Source: Metaphire vulgaris (lineage: Eukaryota; Annelida; Clitellata; Crassiclitellata; Megascolecidae). Taken from it: a DNA stretch of 64,000 nucleotides. Positions within the stretch are counted from its first letter, which is position 1; the number at the start of each line of letters is the position of its first letter. Location: the NCBI GenBank assembly GCA_018105865.1, contig CM030840.1, positions 10,574,294-10,638,293 on the forward strand, read 5' to 3'. The notes beneath the pieces were generated by a model. It was not told the origin of the DNA. It saw only the letters and a program-made list of their open reading frames with translations, and made no database searches. This document shows positions 24,790 through 37,130 of this stretch, piece after piece. A program made the translations under genes and the position numbers.

Positions 24790-25252
24790 CACTAAAAATA
24801 GTAAGTAAGTAAGTAAAATCTCGTAAACTTATACAGCGCCATAGTGAGCAGTACAGCAGTAGCTGTTTATTCTTATGCGCTTAATCTTTCTTGAAATAGC
24901 TATAGACAAAGTAGTTTATCGGCCGGGTAAAGGTCAGTATGTCTATGAGGCGGCGGGTCAGGTTAGGTTGTTAATGTTATGGAGGAAATGACTTTTCGAA
25001 TAATTATGCACTTCTATAGCACCATTTCTAATACTCAAGGGTATCAATCGATGGTACTTCAAATCCATCCGCAAAAGACCAGGTCATTCCAGAGATCAGT
25101 CAGAGGGAAACAGCAAGACAGACTATATGGAGGAAATGCTAGTTGAATATAGGCATTACGTTTAAGGCAGCTGTAGCATGGTTCTCAACCCTGTACTGCT
25201 TCCCAGGACGCTGTGTAAGTTTACGAGATTTTACCTTACCTTACCTTACCTT
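24790..25252. repeat. inverted pair of SINE/LINE 3' ends with GTAA-type tails
   Basis: The left end is (AGTA)4 followed by AAATCTCGTAAACTTATACA. The right end is its complement followed by (TTACC)n at about 25226-25248. The same 3' sequence, with a (CTTA)n tail, occurs on the plus strand at about 29890-29972 (TAAACATCCACGAGATTTTG). This looks like two head-on copies, or one fold-back element, of a retroposon family. Confidence 0.55.
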
Positions 25253-25343
25253 TGCCTCGCGGACCACTTTTGAAGTTCAAAAATTTATCGCGGCCCACCT
25301 GATAAATTGAGCAGTCATCTGCTCCTAAAAAGCGGTGACCTTT

Positions 25344-25744
25344 GGGGTCGTCCATAAATGGCGTAACGCGCCTAGGGTAGAGGGGGTACGGACATTTGTT
25401 ACGAAGTGTGACGAGGGGAGGGGCCCCGTAAATGTGACGTAACGCAACACAAAATTTTTAAGTGACGACCTTTTTTCTTTTTTTGGTTGTCAGGGTATTT
25501 GGAGAGGGAAAATACAAGGATGACCTTTTTTGCTTGTCAGTATGTTTGAAGAGGAAAAATAGATTAATAGAAGGATGAATGACCTTTTGTTTGCTTGTCA
25601 AGACTTTTCGGAAGACGAAAAGGGGGTCGGCCCGTTGTTACGTCATATTTTAGAGGGGTTTGGCTTTTTGTTACGTTGCGTTACGTAAGGGGTGGAGGGG
25701 TAAAAAAGTGGCAAAATCGCGTTACGTCATGTATGGAGGACCCC
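25344..25744. mobile_element. Harbinger-like MITE, 401 bp
   Basis: Inverted ends of about 27 bases begin GGGGTCGTCCATAAATGGCG and GGGGTCCTCCATACATGACG. TTT occurs directly outside both ends. The interior repeats GACCTTTTTTGCTTGTCAG-like phrases several times. The superfamily call rests on the 3-bp duplication and on similarity of the ends to the element at 59230-59592. Confidence 0.6.
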
Positions 25745-26640
25745 TTTTGTTCTTTTTTGCTTGTCAGACTTTTCACGTCAAAAATGCACAAAGTACATAC
25801 AAAATGTGCTGATAAACTTTTAGTGTTGATCAGAGGCGTCATTTGGGGGAAGGCTGGGGGGGGGGCCGTGGCCCCCCCAAGGAAATGAAAATATTAATTT
25901 ATAATGTATCAATGTGCAACAAAAAACAAAAACAGGGACGTCATTTGCGTTTGGGGGGGGGGGGGCAAAAAAGGCCAGCAAAGGCCAGCAGCCCCGAAAG
26001 TCATTAACCGTAAAAAAGGGTTGATAAGCAAAAAAAAGGTCAACTTTATTGGAAACTTGTGCTTAATGTGCGGAAAAACCCGAAGTAACTAATCGTAAAA
26101 AACGCACTGACAAGCAAAAAAAAGGTCATCAACTTTTTCGGAAACTCGTCAAGTCTAAAAATTGAAAATTAAACAAAATTGATTGAAAAATTTTAAAAAA
26201 TTGAAAAGAAAAATTTTAAAAACTTTCTCGCCCCCAAGAAAAGTGTGAAATGACGCCACTGGTGTTGATGACCTTGTCTTGCTAGTCGCACTTTTCAGAT
26301 TTTTGACATGGAAAAAATGTCTAATTTTTATTTAGTTTTATTTCAGACATGCCGCATATGTCAAATTTTGACCCCTCCCCTTGTCAACAACTGTCAAACT
26401 TTCGGTGACCTCTAAAATTGTCAAAAACTTTTGAACTCCCTAAAACGGGCCGCCAATTAATTGTCAAAATTTGTTGGCAATTTGTACTTCCCCCCATTTG
26501 TCAACAACTGTCAAACTTTCAGTGACCCCTGAAATTTTCAAAAACTATTAAACCCTCTCTTACGAGCTAAATTATTTCATATGACTGGCTTTTATGCTAA
26601 AATAGAAATTTTTGGATCTATTAAATTTATTGTAAAAAAT
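25745..26640. repeat. degenerate repeat field related to the flanking Harbinger-like element
   Basis: GACAAGCAAAAAAAGGTCA and CAACTTTTTCGGAAACTCG-type phrases, and a TGTCAACAACTGTCAAACTT phrase occurring twice, link this stretch to the elements at 25344 and 59230. Two poly-G runs are present. No gene is seen. Confidence 0.5.
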
Positions 26641-27680
26641 GAAATTGTCCACATCAGTTTATCTTGACTCCTCTCCTGTCAACAAGTATCACACTTTTTC
26701 AAACCCTCCCTATTTTGCTGACAAAATTAATTAATGAATTTAATAGTTGCTCATCAGATACCATACCATTACAGCAACTCTATCTCCTCTCTCTCTCGGT
26801 CGGGCGGACCGGCGCTGATCTAAAATTGCACAATTTTCAATTTAGATAAAGCAAACTTTGACATTTATTGCATTAGTCTCGAGTGCTAAACAAGCAATTT
26901 TGAAGTCCATTACGTGCCACTGGGCATATGAGTGCCCACTTGCCCAGAGGGATAAAACTCAGGTGGACAGTGAATCTAAGGCATGGCTGATACTCTGGAA
27001 TGTTCCTTCAAGGCATTCTATGAGCTTTTATGCCTGTCACAACATAACAGAGACTGACAAGGGATTTCATAGAGATCAATTCATCACAAACAAAAGGAAA
27101 TCAAAATAAGAGGAACTGCATAAAACTATATGGCTCTCAAGTTCTCAAAAATCATCCATTAACTGACGTTTTGCATTATAATATCTCGAAAGAAGCAAAT
27201 ATTTACTACTCAAACTCATACAAAGGCTGATGCAAATGCCAGCAACGTGTGCTGTCTAACGGAATACTGAATAGCGACTTGCAACTCCTGTATGCAACAT
27301 TTTTAGTTAAAACCGTAAACATTTTGAAACAGCTTCACAAACATCCATCAAATATACAAGTAGGTGCATTTGAAACACTGTCACACATCAGCAAAATAAA
27401 GCTCAATGCATTGATAACAACCTACCAGTGCTGGCAAATGACAAATACAGTGTAAGTTATAATGTCACTGATTTCAAGTAAATAGATGCATTTGTCAAAA
27501 TTCAATTTACCATTTGACTACAAATCCTTATTCATTTAAACCACCCCTATACAATCCAGTTTACCCATAGCAACAGCTGAAAAGTCTAACCTGTGAATAG
27601 AATATATATTGCTTGTAATATTATAAAATTTTGAAGCAACTTGTATTAGTTTCATAAGGAATCTGTGCATTGCTTACACC
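26641..27680. other. unassigned spacer
   Basis: AT-rich sequence with short ORFs of no recognised domain on either strand. It may contain 3' UTR or the missing last exon of TRIM37, but nothing supports a specific call. Confidence 0.3.
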
Positions 27681-27684
27681 TGAA

Positions 27685-27965
27685 GTCAAAGTCAAAGTCC
27701 TTCCCCGAGCCTCGCGGGCTCATAGGGCGGCGCTGATCTCTGTTGCTATAGCCCTCACCAGGCGTGCAATGCCAAGGATACGGGGCTAGTGTATCCCGTA
27801 GCGTACCTGTTTGACTTATTGCAGAGATTTTTTACCATTGCTCCTCATTTTACCACCGCGATAAAGGCTGAGTCGACCTCTAGGGCTCCTGTGGGAATCG
27901 AACCTGTGACCTCCTGCTCCATCACCCAACGTTATTACCACTCTGCTAACTTCCCGCCCCTTACA
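27685..27965 (-). mobile_element. tRNA-headed SINE, copy 2
   Basis: The minus strand has box A TAGCAGAGTGG and a near-consensus box B GGTTCGATTCC, followed by CACAGGAGCCCTAGAGGTCG. It is the best-preserved Pol III head in the window. Confidence 0.8.
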
Positions 27966-29385
27966 CCTGAAGGCTTTAAGAAAATAAAATCATTATGACT
28001 TTGCAAAGCTGAATTGTTAATGAATTTCAAAACCTTTATTGTTGATAATGCTAAGTTATAAAAATCTAGAAAAAAGTGAAGGGACCAAGAAAAGAATAAG
28101 CACAAATAAAGTTATTTACACAAATTTTAGAACTCTTCTATTTTAAAGTTTATCATATACAACTTTTAAACAGTTCAATTAAACTACAGATACAAGCATT
28201 CAACACTTATGTTAAACCAAACTACGAAACAACAAACTTATAGATTTTCATAACTCAGCAGTGAACAGTCAGTCGAATGCCCAAGAAGATGCCAACAATC
28301 AGCTCAAGAATTAATGTTTTGCTTGCTCTATTGTAATACTTTCATCGACTGTAATTGTTATCAGAATGTCATTTAGAAGAATGATGATCAGATAAACCAG
28401 AAAAGTGCGAAATTTTAACTCAATTCATTAAGACTGCACAACTAAACGACCACAAAGAAATGGAAACTATTGTATATATTCATCATAATTTTTAAAAGTG
28501 AGGTTCAAAATAAACTTTAAATTACTTTTTGGCTTATTAGTAGGTCAGCAATACTGGTAATTTCAAGCTCATCATGGGCAATCCCTAAACTTCTAACCGT
28601 GGATCCCACCCAATTCCAAGTTATAACAAGACCTGTTGCAAATTGGAAAAAGACATTGAAATTAAAACCTGCAATGGCATAATAAATTGAGCCGTTCTAA
28701 AGTAAGAGTAAAATGTCTTCATAAAGTTTTTTTTACACCTGACACACATTAGCCAATCAGTTTTTAGGTAAATAATTTTACAGTCGTTTTATCTGCAGAA
28801 AGACATAAACATAAGACATACACTAATATGCCTCAGGGCACTTAAAAAGCTACAACTGCTAGGTACATGATTACAACTGATGCAAAGAAATTTAAGCCAA
28901 GCGGCTGACACCACAAGGATGATCGAAAATGTCTAAGGTCTTCAGACTCCAGAACAAATAAATTATACTAAAGATGAATCGCCATCAAGTCTAAAAACAG
29001 GAAGCACACCAATCAATAAATTAAAAATACAATTAATATGATGAGGAAATTATCATGCAACATAAAAAGATACTCTTCCTCAGGAGTAAGAATTTAAATT
29101 GAGCAGTTTCATCTATTTCTCCCTTAATTAATACCATTTCTGAAAGATCACTACTAATGGAAACTCCACAGTGGACGTAATACTAAAGTATATAGTATTA
29201 TAAAGCTATTCGGGAGAAATGATAGCACTACATTATTGTTGCATTACATGAAATTCCTGCTACACTCAACATTGGGAATCCAGGTAATATTTACCATGTC
29301 ATTTACTGCAAAAGTGAACTTATAAAGCTAAATATTTGATTAAATTAACAATTTATTTCACACAAATGTTCTTTCATCCCTGAAA
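27966..29385. other. unassigned AT-rich spacer
   Basis: No domain, repeat signature or RNA gene was recognised in this stretch downstream of TRIM37. Confidence 0.3.
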
Positions 29386-29389
29386 ATTT

Positions 29390-29815
29390 GCAACCATGCC
29401 TTTTCATATGCCGCACCAGAACTTGGGAACTCAATTCCGGCTTTCCTTTGCAGTCTTTGATACTGTCAAACAATAAATTCTTAATTCTCATTTCCCATAA
29501 TTACTGCATTATCTCCTCATGACTTCAGATCTAAGCTCAAATCCTTCCTATTTCTAAAATCATTTCCTCCATAGCTATAACTATACATATCTCTCTCAAG
29601 GGGTAACTCCAGAGCGTGGAATTCCCTCCCAGAAGAAGTCAGGTCGGAAACCTAGCCTGACCGATTTGCTTAAAAAGTGAAAACACACCTTTTTACTACT
29701 TCTTATGGAACTTGTTGTAAAGTGCTCTTGTCCACTGCCTGAGCCTTAAGATAATGCTATATAAGTTGTCACTCTAATAATAATAATAATAACAACAACA
29801 TCCTAGCTTCATTGG
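29390..29815 (+). mobile_element. CR1/L2-like LINE 3' ends
   Basis: An ELGNSIPAFLCSL-like piece (about 29418-29455) and then a GAATTCCCTCCCAGAAGAAG piece (WNSLPEEVRS-type) mark two LINE C-termini. The latter ends with GATAATGCTATATAAGTTGT and an (AAT)n/(AAC)n tail. Confidence 0.6.
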
Positions 29816-30191
29816 CTTAAGTATATATCGACCATTGCTTGGATGACCATTCACCTCAACCACAGTTAATTTAAAAATGACTAAGCACCTAAGAATAAGC
29901 AGCCACTTTGGTACTCTTTTCAAAAGCGCTATAAACATCCACGAGATTTTGCTTTCTTACTTACTTACTTACTACAGATCAATGAGGCATTAGCTGGTGC
30001 ATGTGACCTATTTTATGCCACGCTGAAGGAATTGTTTGTACATAATAATTAATAAATCTATGAAAAAATTAAGGCAATGGCAATGAGTTAATACATGTCA
30101 CAAACGGCAGCATTTGGAATTGTTGCTGATAATAAGGTTGAATTTAGCTGGTTCAGAGGCCATATGCTCTTAGAGACAAAATGATAGAAAT

Positions 30192-30984
30192 TAGAGATGT
30201 GTGGGTATACCCGTACCGGCGGGTATACCCGTTTTTACCCGTAAAAACATGATATTTGCATTTCTCACTACTATAGCAAATTAGCAATGCAGTAATAGAA
30301 AAATATTATTGAGTAAAGTGTATTAGTGTAACTTGTATATCGTGTTCAGTTTGTCAGACAGTTATATGCCACTGCATGCATTTTATTTACTGAAAGCATA
30401 AAGGAAATACAAATGACGTTATCTGACGTCATCAGTAAAGTAGCAAACATAATTACCGGTAAATGTAAAATCATTGTAATGGCATCCTGCAGTGATAATG
30501 TTCCTTTGGTAAATTGTTTTGTTGTTTAACTTCAGCTCAACATCAGCTCTAATGCCTACTCATGGCTAAACTATATCTACTAAATATTTTAAACAGGCCC
30601 ATCGAGTCTCTATTCCATGTCCGACATTCATGTAGGCTTACGCTAGCTGACTAGCCGTATTACACAATGTTACCAACCAGTAGTCCAGTACCCCAGAAAG
30701 AACCCGGGCCTACTATTTGCCAAGTGGATTACCCTGAATCCTAAGTACTAGATCTACCCTAATCTAAACATGTGCCTCTTTTTCAAAAAATTCTTGTCAA
30801 CATATGACATGTTGAAAAAATGTACAAAAATGTACTCTGCTTTCATTAATACATTAATGTTGTTGCCTCTCTATAGTCTCTAGGAACGGATACGGGTCCT
30901 TGTACATGTACCGTACCTGCGGGTACAGGTAGGAAGTTTTTGCACGGGTACGGGTAGGCATTTTGCTGTACCAGCACATCTCTA
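30192..30984. mobile_element. hAT-like element with CGGGTA-type subterminal repeats, 793 bp
   Basis: Ends are TAGAGATGTG and its exact inverse. Flanking 8-mers are ATAGAAAT (30184-30191) and ATACAAAT (30985-30992), 7/8 identical. Both subterminal parts repeat GGGTATACCCG / ACGGGTACGGGTAGG units. It is non-coding inside and lies immediately downstream of the last resolved TRIM37 exon. Confidence 0.75.
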
Positions 30985-31317
30985 ATACAAATGCAGTTTG
31001 TGGAAATCATTGCTCACAGGTCTTTGACTGGCCTTGAGTCTTGTATAATGCATCACATGTATGTATTTTAAGTTCATTTTTAGTTCATTTTCTGTCCAAA
31101 ATATCTTGCTCCATACATAAGTATATATGTACCAGTATATCTTATATAACAATGTGGACACACACAGGATTTACAACTGACATCAGTGAAAAATAACAGG
31201 GTTCTAGAAGTAAATAATAGACAAAGGATCACATTGTCAAAACAATGCTCAACAGAAACAGGTTTTTTTTTCTGAGCAAACACAAAGAGCCACAAACATT
31301 CTCTAAAATTTACAAAC

Positions 31318-34300
31318 CTTGATCCATTTGAATGACTTTTAAATTCCAGAGGTGGAAGAGCAGTTCCTTCCGCATTTTTAACACTACTCGTGCTGGTTTT
31401 CTTGCTAGAACTAGATGCAACAGGTCCCACAGACGAAGCAGATCTGCGATTACACTCATCAGAATTGTTTGTTTCAAGTGGAGCAGCGTTGGAAGATGAA
31501 GCACTCAAACAGTTTGAGTTGGAAGGAAATGGTTGTGCTGTTGGAGAAGGGACAAGAGGAATGTTAAGGTATTGCTGATTACCAGATTTGATAATTTTTT
31601 TAACCATCCATGGTTTTGCATCTATTCAAACATACAAATCTAAAAACTCAAACCATCTAACAGAAACATATATTGAAGCAACAGATAAGTTCAAATGCTA
31701 ATCATATATCCGCAGAGTCAAAATTCAACCAACCAATTTTGGAGCCATTTAATGAACACCCATTATTCATATCCACAATTATAATGTGCTACACAAAATA
31801 AAAACTAAAATGAAGCAAGCATTAATTTTCTTCTGAAGGATCCTGAGATGATTTTCTTATCGCATTGTCAATATGCTCAATTGTCTACTTTGATGTCATT
31901 ATTATTATTATTATTATTATCCTGGACAATTTTTATAGCGCCGTAAACATAGTTAATACTAAAATCAAAAGCGCGTTGACAGCGCCAACGTGTCAATGAA
32001 GGTCAAAATGGCGATGTTAAAAATCCATTCGGATGACAAAATGAACTCACTGCCATAAAGAAACTGGCGTCGAGTCAATGAGAAGCAGTCCTTCCGTAAA
32101 AAACACGTTAGTGAGTATTAGTCATAATTTCAGTTAACATTTCCCCACAATTTCAACATTCAGGAATTTCTTTTAACACAAACCAGAAAAGAAATGGCAC
32201 TGGCGTCACTAGGACTGCAAGAAATATTTAGAGGGAATGCAGAACATTTGTCAGAACAGGTACCAAAGAAATATGACTGCAGACTGGAGCCAAGTGCTGC
32301 ACCCACTCATTACCGTATTTTCGCGCATATAAGATGCGGCTTATACGAAATTTTACACAATTAGCCCTCTTGCTGTGTCTTATACTCGGGTGCGTGTTAT
32401 CTAAATTTTTTGGAACATGAATAACTGCGCCGACAGGCCGCCTAGAGCGCCGACGAGTTGCCGGGAGCGCCGACGGGCGCCGGAAGCACTGACGGGCGCC
32501 GGGGCGCCGACGGGCACCTTTTGGTGTGTCTTATATATGGGTGCGTCTTATCCATAATTATTTTAACACAAATCATCAAAACCCCGCGTCTATACGCTGG
32601 TGCGCGCTATATACGCTGGTCGCGCCATATATCTTGTAAAATACGGTATTATGGACAATTCAAATTTCATTTAACTTGAGCTTATATTTTATCACATTCC
32701 TTCATCTTACAACTAGTTATTTGATCAATCTTTATTCATTTACTCCTGTCAATGGACTCCATTAGTCTTTACGAATTTGATAATTTCAGGAACTCATTTA
32801 ACATTTTTTCCTCTCTAAGCCTTTCAGCTTATTTGCAATGATGTCAGAATTGCAATGCACTTAACTGTTTTACCCTCTCATAATATATCATAAATTATGA
32901 ACTACAGAGCTCTTAATAAGCTTTACCCTTGCCTTGTGAGTTAGAAATCCCTGGACAGCTTCCCATAGCTTCTGGCAACCAGATGGCAGTGTCATCATCT
33001 TGATCAGAATTGTTGCTCTCATCATCTGAGATTTGACTAAAAGCACTTGAAACACATTAACAGGTCTAAAATTTAAACAATCAGATGATTCACCTGAAAA
33101 TTTACTCAAGCTGTCTTCAGTATTGGCCATCATGTTTAATATAAAAACCAAAACAGGCAGAATTATTTTGGGCAAGTATTCAAGGCTTTCCAACAGACCT
33201 GCATATGATCCGTAGGAGTTTTGTCACTTCACATGTTTGGCAGCGTAACCAATACAACGTCCTCTACCACTGCTGCCAGTATTTAAGTGCCAATGAAAAT
33301 ACTAGTCATAAACTAGATAGCTTTCACGTGATCATTTTGCATCATTTAACAAAAAGGATAGCTCACTATGTAGAAGCTGTATTACCCAATTAAAAAACCA
33401 TACAAAACAGACATATAACTGTTGTCAAAGTACATTTTTGGTTTAACCAAAATCATAGAGAAAAGCTTTTACTTGAGAGCTTTCTTTAGAGCAGAAGCAG
33501 ATGTAGACTCTAAAGCATTTGCACCACTTTCAGATGCAGCTGATTCCAGAGTAAACTGTTCTGCTGATGAATTCACAACACCCTCTGGTTTTGCAGATGT
33601 AGATTCTCCATCTGCAGACAACCATAAGAAATAATGCAAACATTTGTACAGCATAAAAACTAGGTATAGATTGCAAAACAATATAATGGTACACATTCAG
33701 ATAGGATTTCTGCCACAGTTCCATTCTACAAAGTCAGCAATTACCTAGAAAATTATATAAGTTAAAAGCCATAGTAATACAAAATGTTCACACTGCAATG
33801 CCTACCATACATACTACATACTAGCGGACAAGTCGACTTCACAGATAGGTCGACCCCGTTTTTGGTAAAAAACTATGTAATTTGCTATGACCCGCGTAAA
33901 AGTCGACAAGGAAATTTAGGAGCTTACAGATTTCTTGACTTGCCTAATAATGGCCGATCTACACTGAAATCGAGTCAACAGGTGGCCGCTCCCCTCCTCC
34001 AACCCAACGTCTCCAAGCAGTTTACAGGTCAAAGGTATTTGCGGTACACAGAGGCCAAGTGCCTGAAGGTCAGCCGCGTGGTCAAACAGATGGCTGCTTC
34101 CCTCCTCCAACCTGTCATCTTCTATGGAATACTATTCCGCCAGAAATTATAAGAATCAAAAACCGACCCATTTTTAAAAGCAGACTCAAAAATCATCTAT
34201 TTCAGGAGTCATATCCTTTGTAAGCACCTTTGTCTTTGGCCCCGCTATGCTTACAGCGCTATATAAATAGTCCAGTACATACATACATACATACATACAT

Positions 34301-37056
34301 ACATACATAACATGTAAAGCGTGAAGGAAGCAGAAACAGAAGCAAAAACTTGGTATTGCCTACTATTAACATGTTATCAATGAAATCTGTTATTCTGGTC
34401 AGCAAAGTTAAAAGAAAGGTCATGTTATCATGCACACAGAGATCATAAAATTTTACAGCACATGGAAACTACACAGGACCCTAGGACTATGCAACTGTGG
34501 TAATTTTTTGGAAAATTACAACAGTAGCCAGATGAAAAGCAAGTTCAAGCAATGTGGGGCCAAAGTCAAAATTTGGACAACTGAACACCAGCATGCTGGA
34601 GCACAATGTTTGAGGAACTCAGGTTTACAGCTAAAGCAACACCTTAACCCACGGCTGAAAGTAAAACAAATGTCTCCACCATTTGCCCAAACTATCACCC
34701 TAGCACTGATACCTGCGGCAACAGATTCCTGCCTGATGACCTGACCAGATGACAAATGAACGCCATATTTCTTTTTCCTGCCTTGAGCAGACATAATTAA
34801 CATATCAATGAATACAAATCTAAGCCTTACAAAGCAAATCCAAGGAATGCCAATACAATAGAAAAGTAAATAGGAATTTCTTGTGCTTCCAGAATGGATA
34901 GAAATATAAAATGATAAGGCATAGGACATGCTGTGCAAATTCATTTTAAGCTTCTTCTTCTTCAGATGTTACGAATTTCTACACTGGCAACTATGGACTT
35001 CCATTTTCTCTGCTGCATGTAGTTTGCATGAGTTTTAAATTGGTCTTTATTACTTTGCATCGGTCATCAGACGGCTGGTACATGACCTCATTACAGAGGT
35101 GTCCTATGTATTCCTCTCCTCTTTTTTAAATGTCATCTTCCTCTGTTAGAATTTGGCTCATTTCATTTTTTATGCAATTGCTTCAGCCGGCCCACATTTT
35201 CCTCTCACCTGGTTCTCTGATATTCTGATGTATGTCTTTTACCTCTGTACTACATTTCTTTATATCCTGTGTTCACCAACTTTTCTTTGGCCTTTTGGCA
35301 TTTCTCTTCTGCAGTTTTATTTAACATATAATATATTATCTTATATTAACTTTTAATTTGCCTTTTGTTTTAGTTTAAGTCAGGGGTGGGCAAACTACGG
35401 CCCGCGAGTGGCCCCATCAGATTCCACACAGCCTGCGAGATCATTTAGAAATATGTATATGACAGGCAGAAAGTGAGATAACATTTAATAATTTTATGGA
35501 AGCATATGCACTTTATTTTTCTGGAATTTTTAAACAGTTAGCAGTGTCTGGGGCTAAAGAAGGATTGTGCCTCCAGCTTCTCCCAAAAATGTCTTGACAA
35601 GCCAAAAAGTACATAAAATTCTTTTTTCCAACTTGAAATTATAAACATTTTGGCTTTTTATGTGTGACCCTCCTAATGTAGCATTAGGTTTCATACGGCC
35701 CTTTAAAGAAAAAGTTTGTCCACGTCTGGTTTAACCTTTTAAAGGGGGAATTAAATTTTTTAAGTCATCCCCCCACGGGGGAATTAATTTTTGGAAAAGG
35801 CATTCGTATGAAAACGTGAACATATACGTTATAAACTTACTATATTTCAGGCTATATAGAAGCTAGAAAGATGCGGTTTGCACCGTTGTTGAGCATTTTT
35901 ATTGCTCTTTCTATCCATCCATGCCATAAGAAAAAAGTTGAGGGTAGGGACCACTCTACACCCCAAAATCGGACCCCTCCCCAACATTTTGTTCAAATTT
36001 TGATCAAAGGTCAATAGCAAAACGTCTTCAGCGGTAAACCCCCAAATGTGAGCGATAGAGTTCTAGAGGAGTGTAATTGGAACAGAATGGTGAAAAAATT
36101 TTGAAGATCGGACCATATTTGGGGTAGCTATGAAGTTTCATACCCAAGTGTCAATTGCTGGTTGAAATGACAATTACACGAACGGCTTTTCAATGTGAAA
36201 AACCAAACAACTCAGTATATTTCAGGCTATATAGAAGCTAGAAAGATGCGGTTTGCACCATTGTTGAGCATTTTTATTGGTCTTTCGAACCATCCGTGCA
36301 AAAAAAAATTGGGGGTGGGGGTAGGGTCCACTCTACACCCCAAAATCGGACCATCTCCGACAAAAAATTTTCAAAGCTTGATAAAAAAAAATTTTCAGCG
36401 GTGACCCCCCACTGTGAGCAGGAAAGTTGTAGGGAGGTGTAATTGGAACAGAATAGTGCAAAAATTTTGAAGATCGGACCATATTTGGCGTAGTTATGGC
36501 CTTTCTAGCCTCCGGTTGAAGATTTTTCCTATACATTTTCCAGCCTTGGTTGTTACACAGCCAATATCTCTTGCATATATAGTCAGCATTATCGAAAACG
36601 GTGCTGCCGCCTATCGAATAGATGTGAACTAAATCGGTTGCCACGTTGGATTTTTTTAAAAATTGCAGGTCCGCGGTACACAGCCGCTTATATAGCGCAC
36701 CGTTTATAGACGGCGAACGCCGTTAGGCTATGGTTTTCCGCCGCCGTTTTAAGACGGCGAACCCTTGGAAGAGGTTAAGTATTATATCTTCTGTCATTCT
36801 AAAATAATGTTTCTGCAAATAGCACTTAAATTTTCTGTCTCACATACGGATTTAAATTCTGCTGCCAGGCTTTCCTCAATATTCATCTGCTGTTTCCTTA
36901 TTGTTTTTAAATGTTTCAAGCTTCACAATTTAGTTTCTAAGATAATTTGCAAAATTATTGTGGCACTTTTTAGAATTTCAATGAACTAAACTATCTCACT
37001 TGAGTGAATCACATTCTGTAATAAATACTGCATTCAAAATTATGAAAACACTCATG

Positions 37057-37130
<74 letters not shown>

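Noticed and set aside
26858..27109. 83-aa plus-strand ORF as a host gene
   Set aside because: No domain is recognised and there are no consistent splice sites. I left it as unassigned spacer.
27685..27965. Functional tRNA gene
   Set aside because: Boxes A and B are present, but the sequence continues into a SINE body shared with other copies and lacks a credible full cloverleaf.
31080..31317. Read-through extension of the last TRIM37 exon to the stop at 31080
   Set aside because: A good GTTTGT donor ends the Ser-rich coding. The extension is hydrophobic, Cys-rich and unlike any TRIM37 tail.
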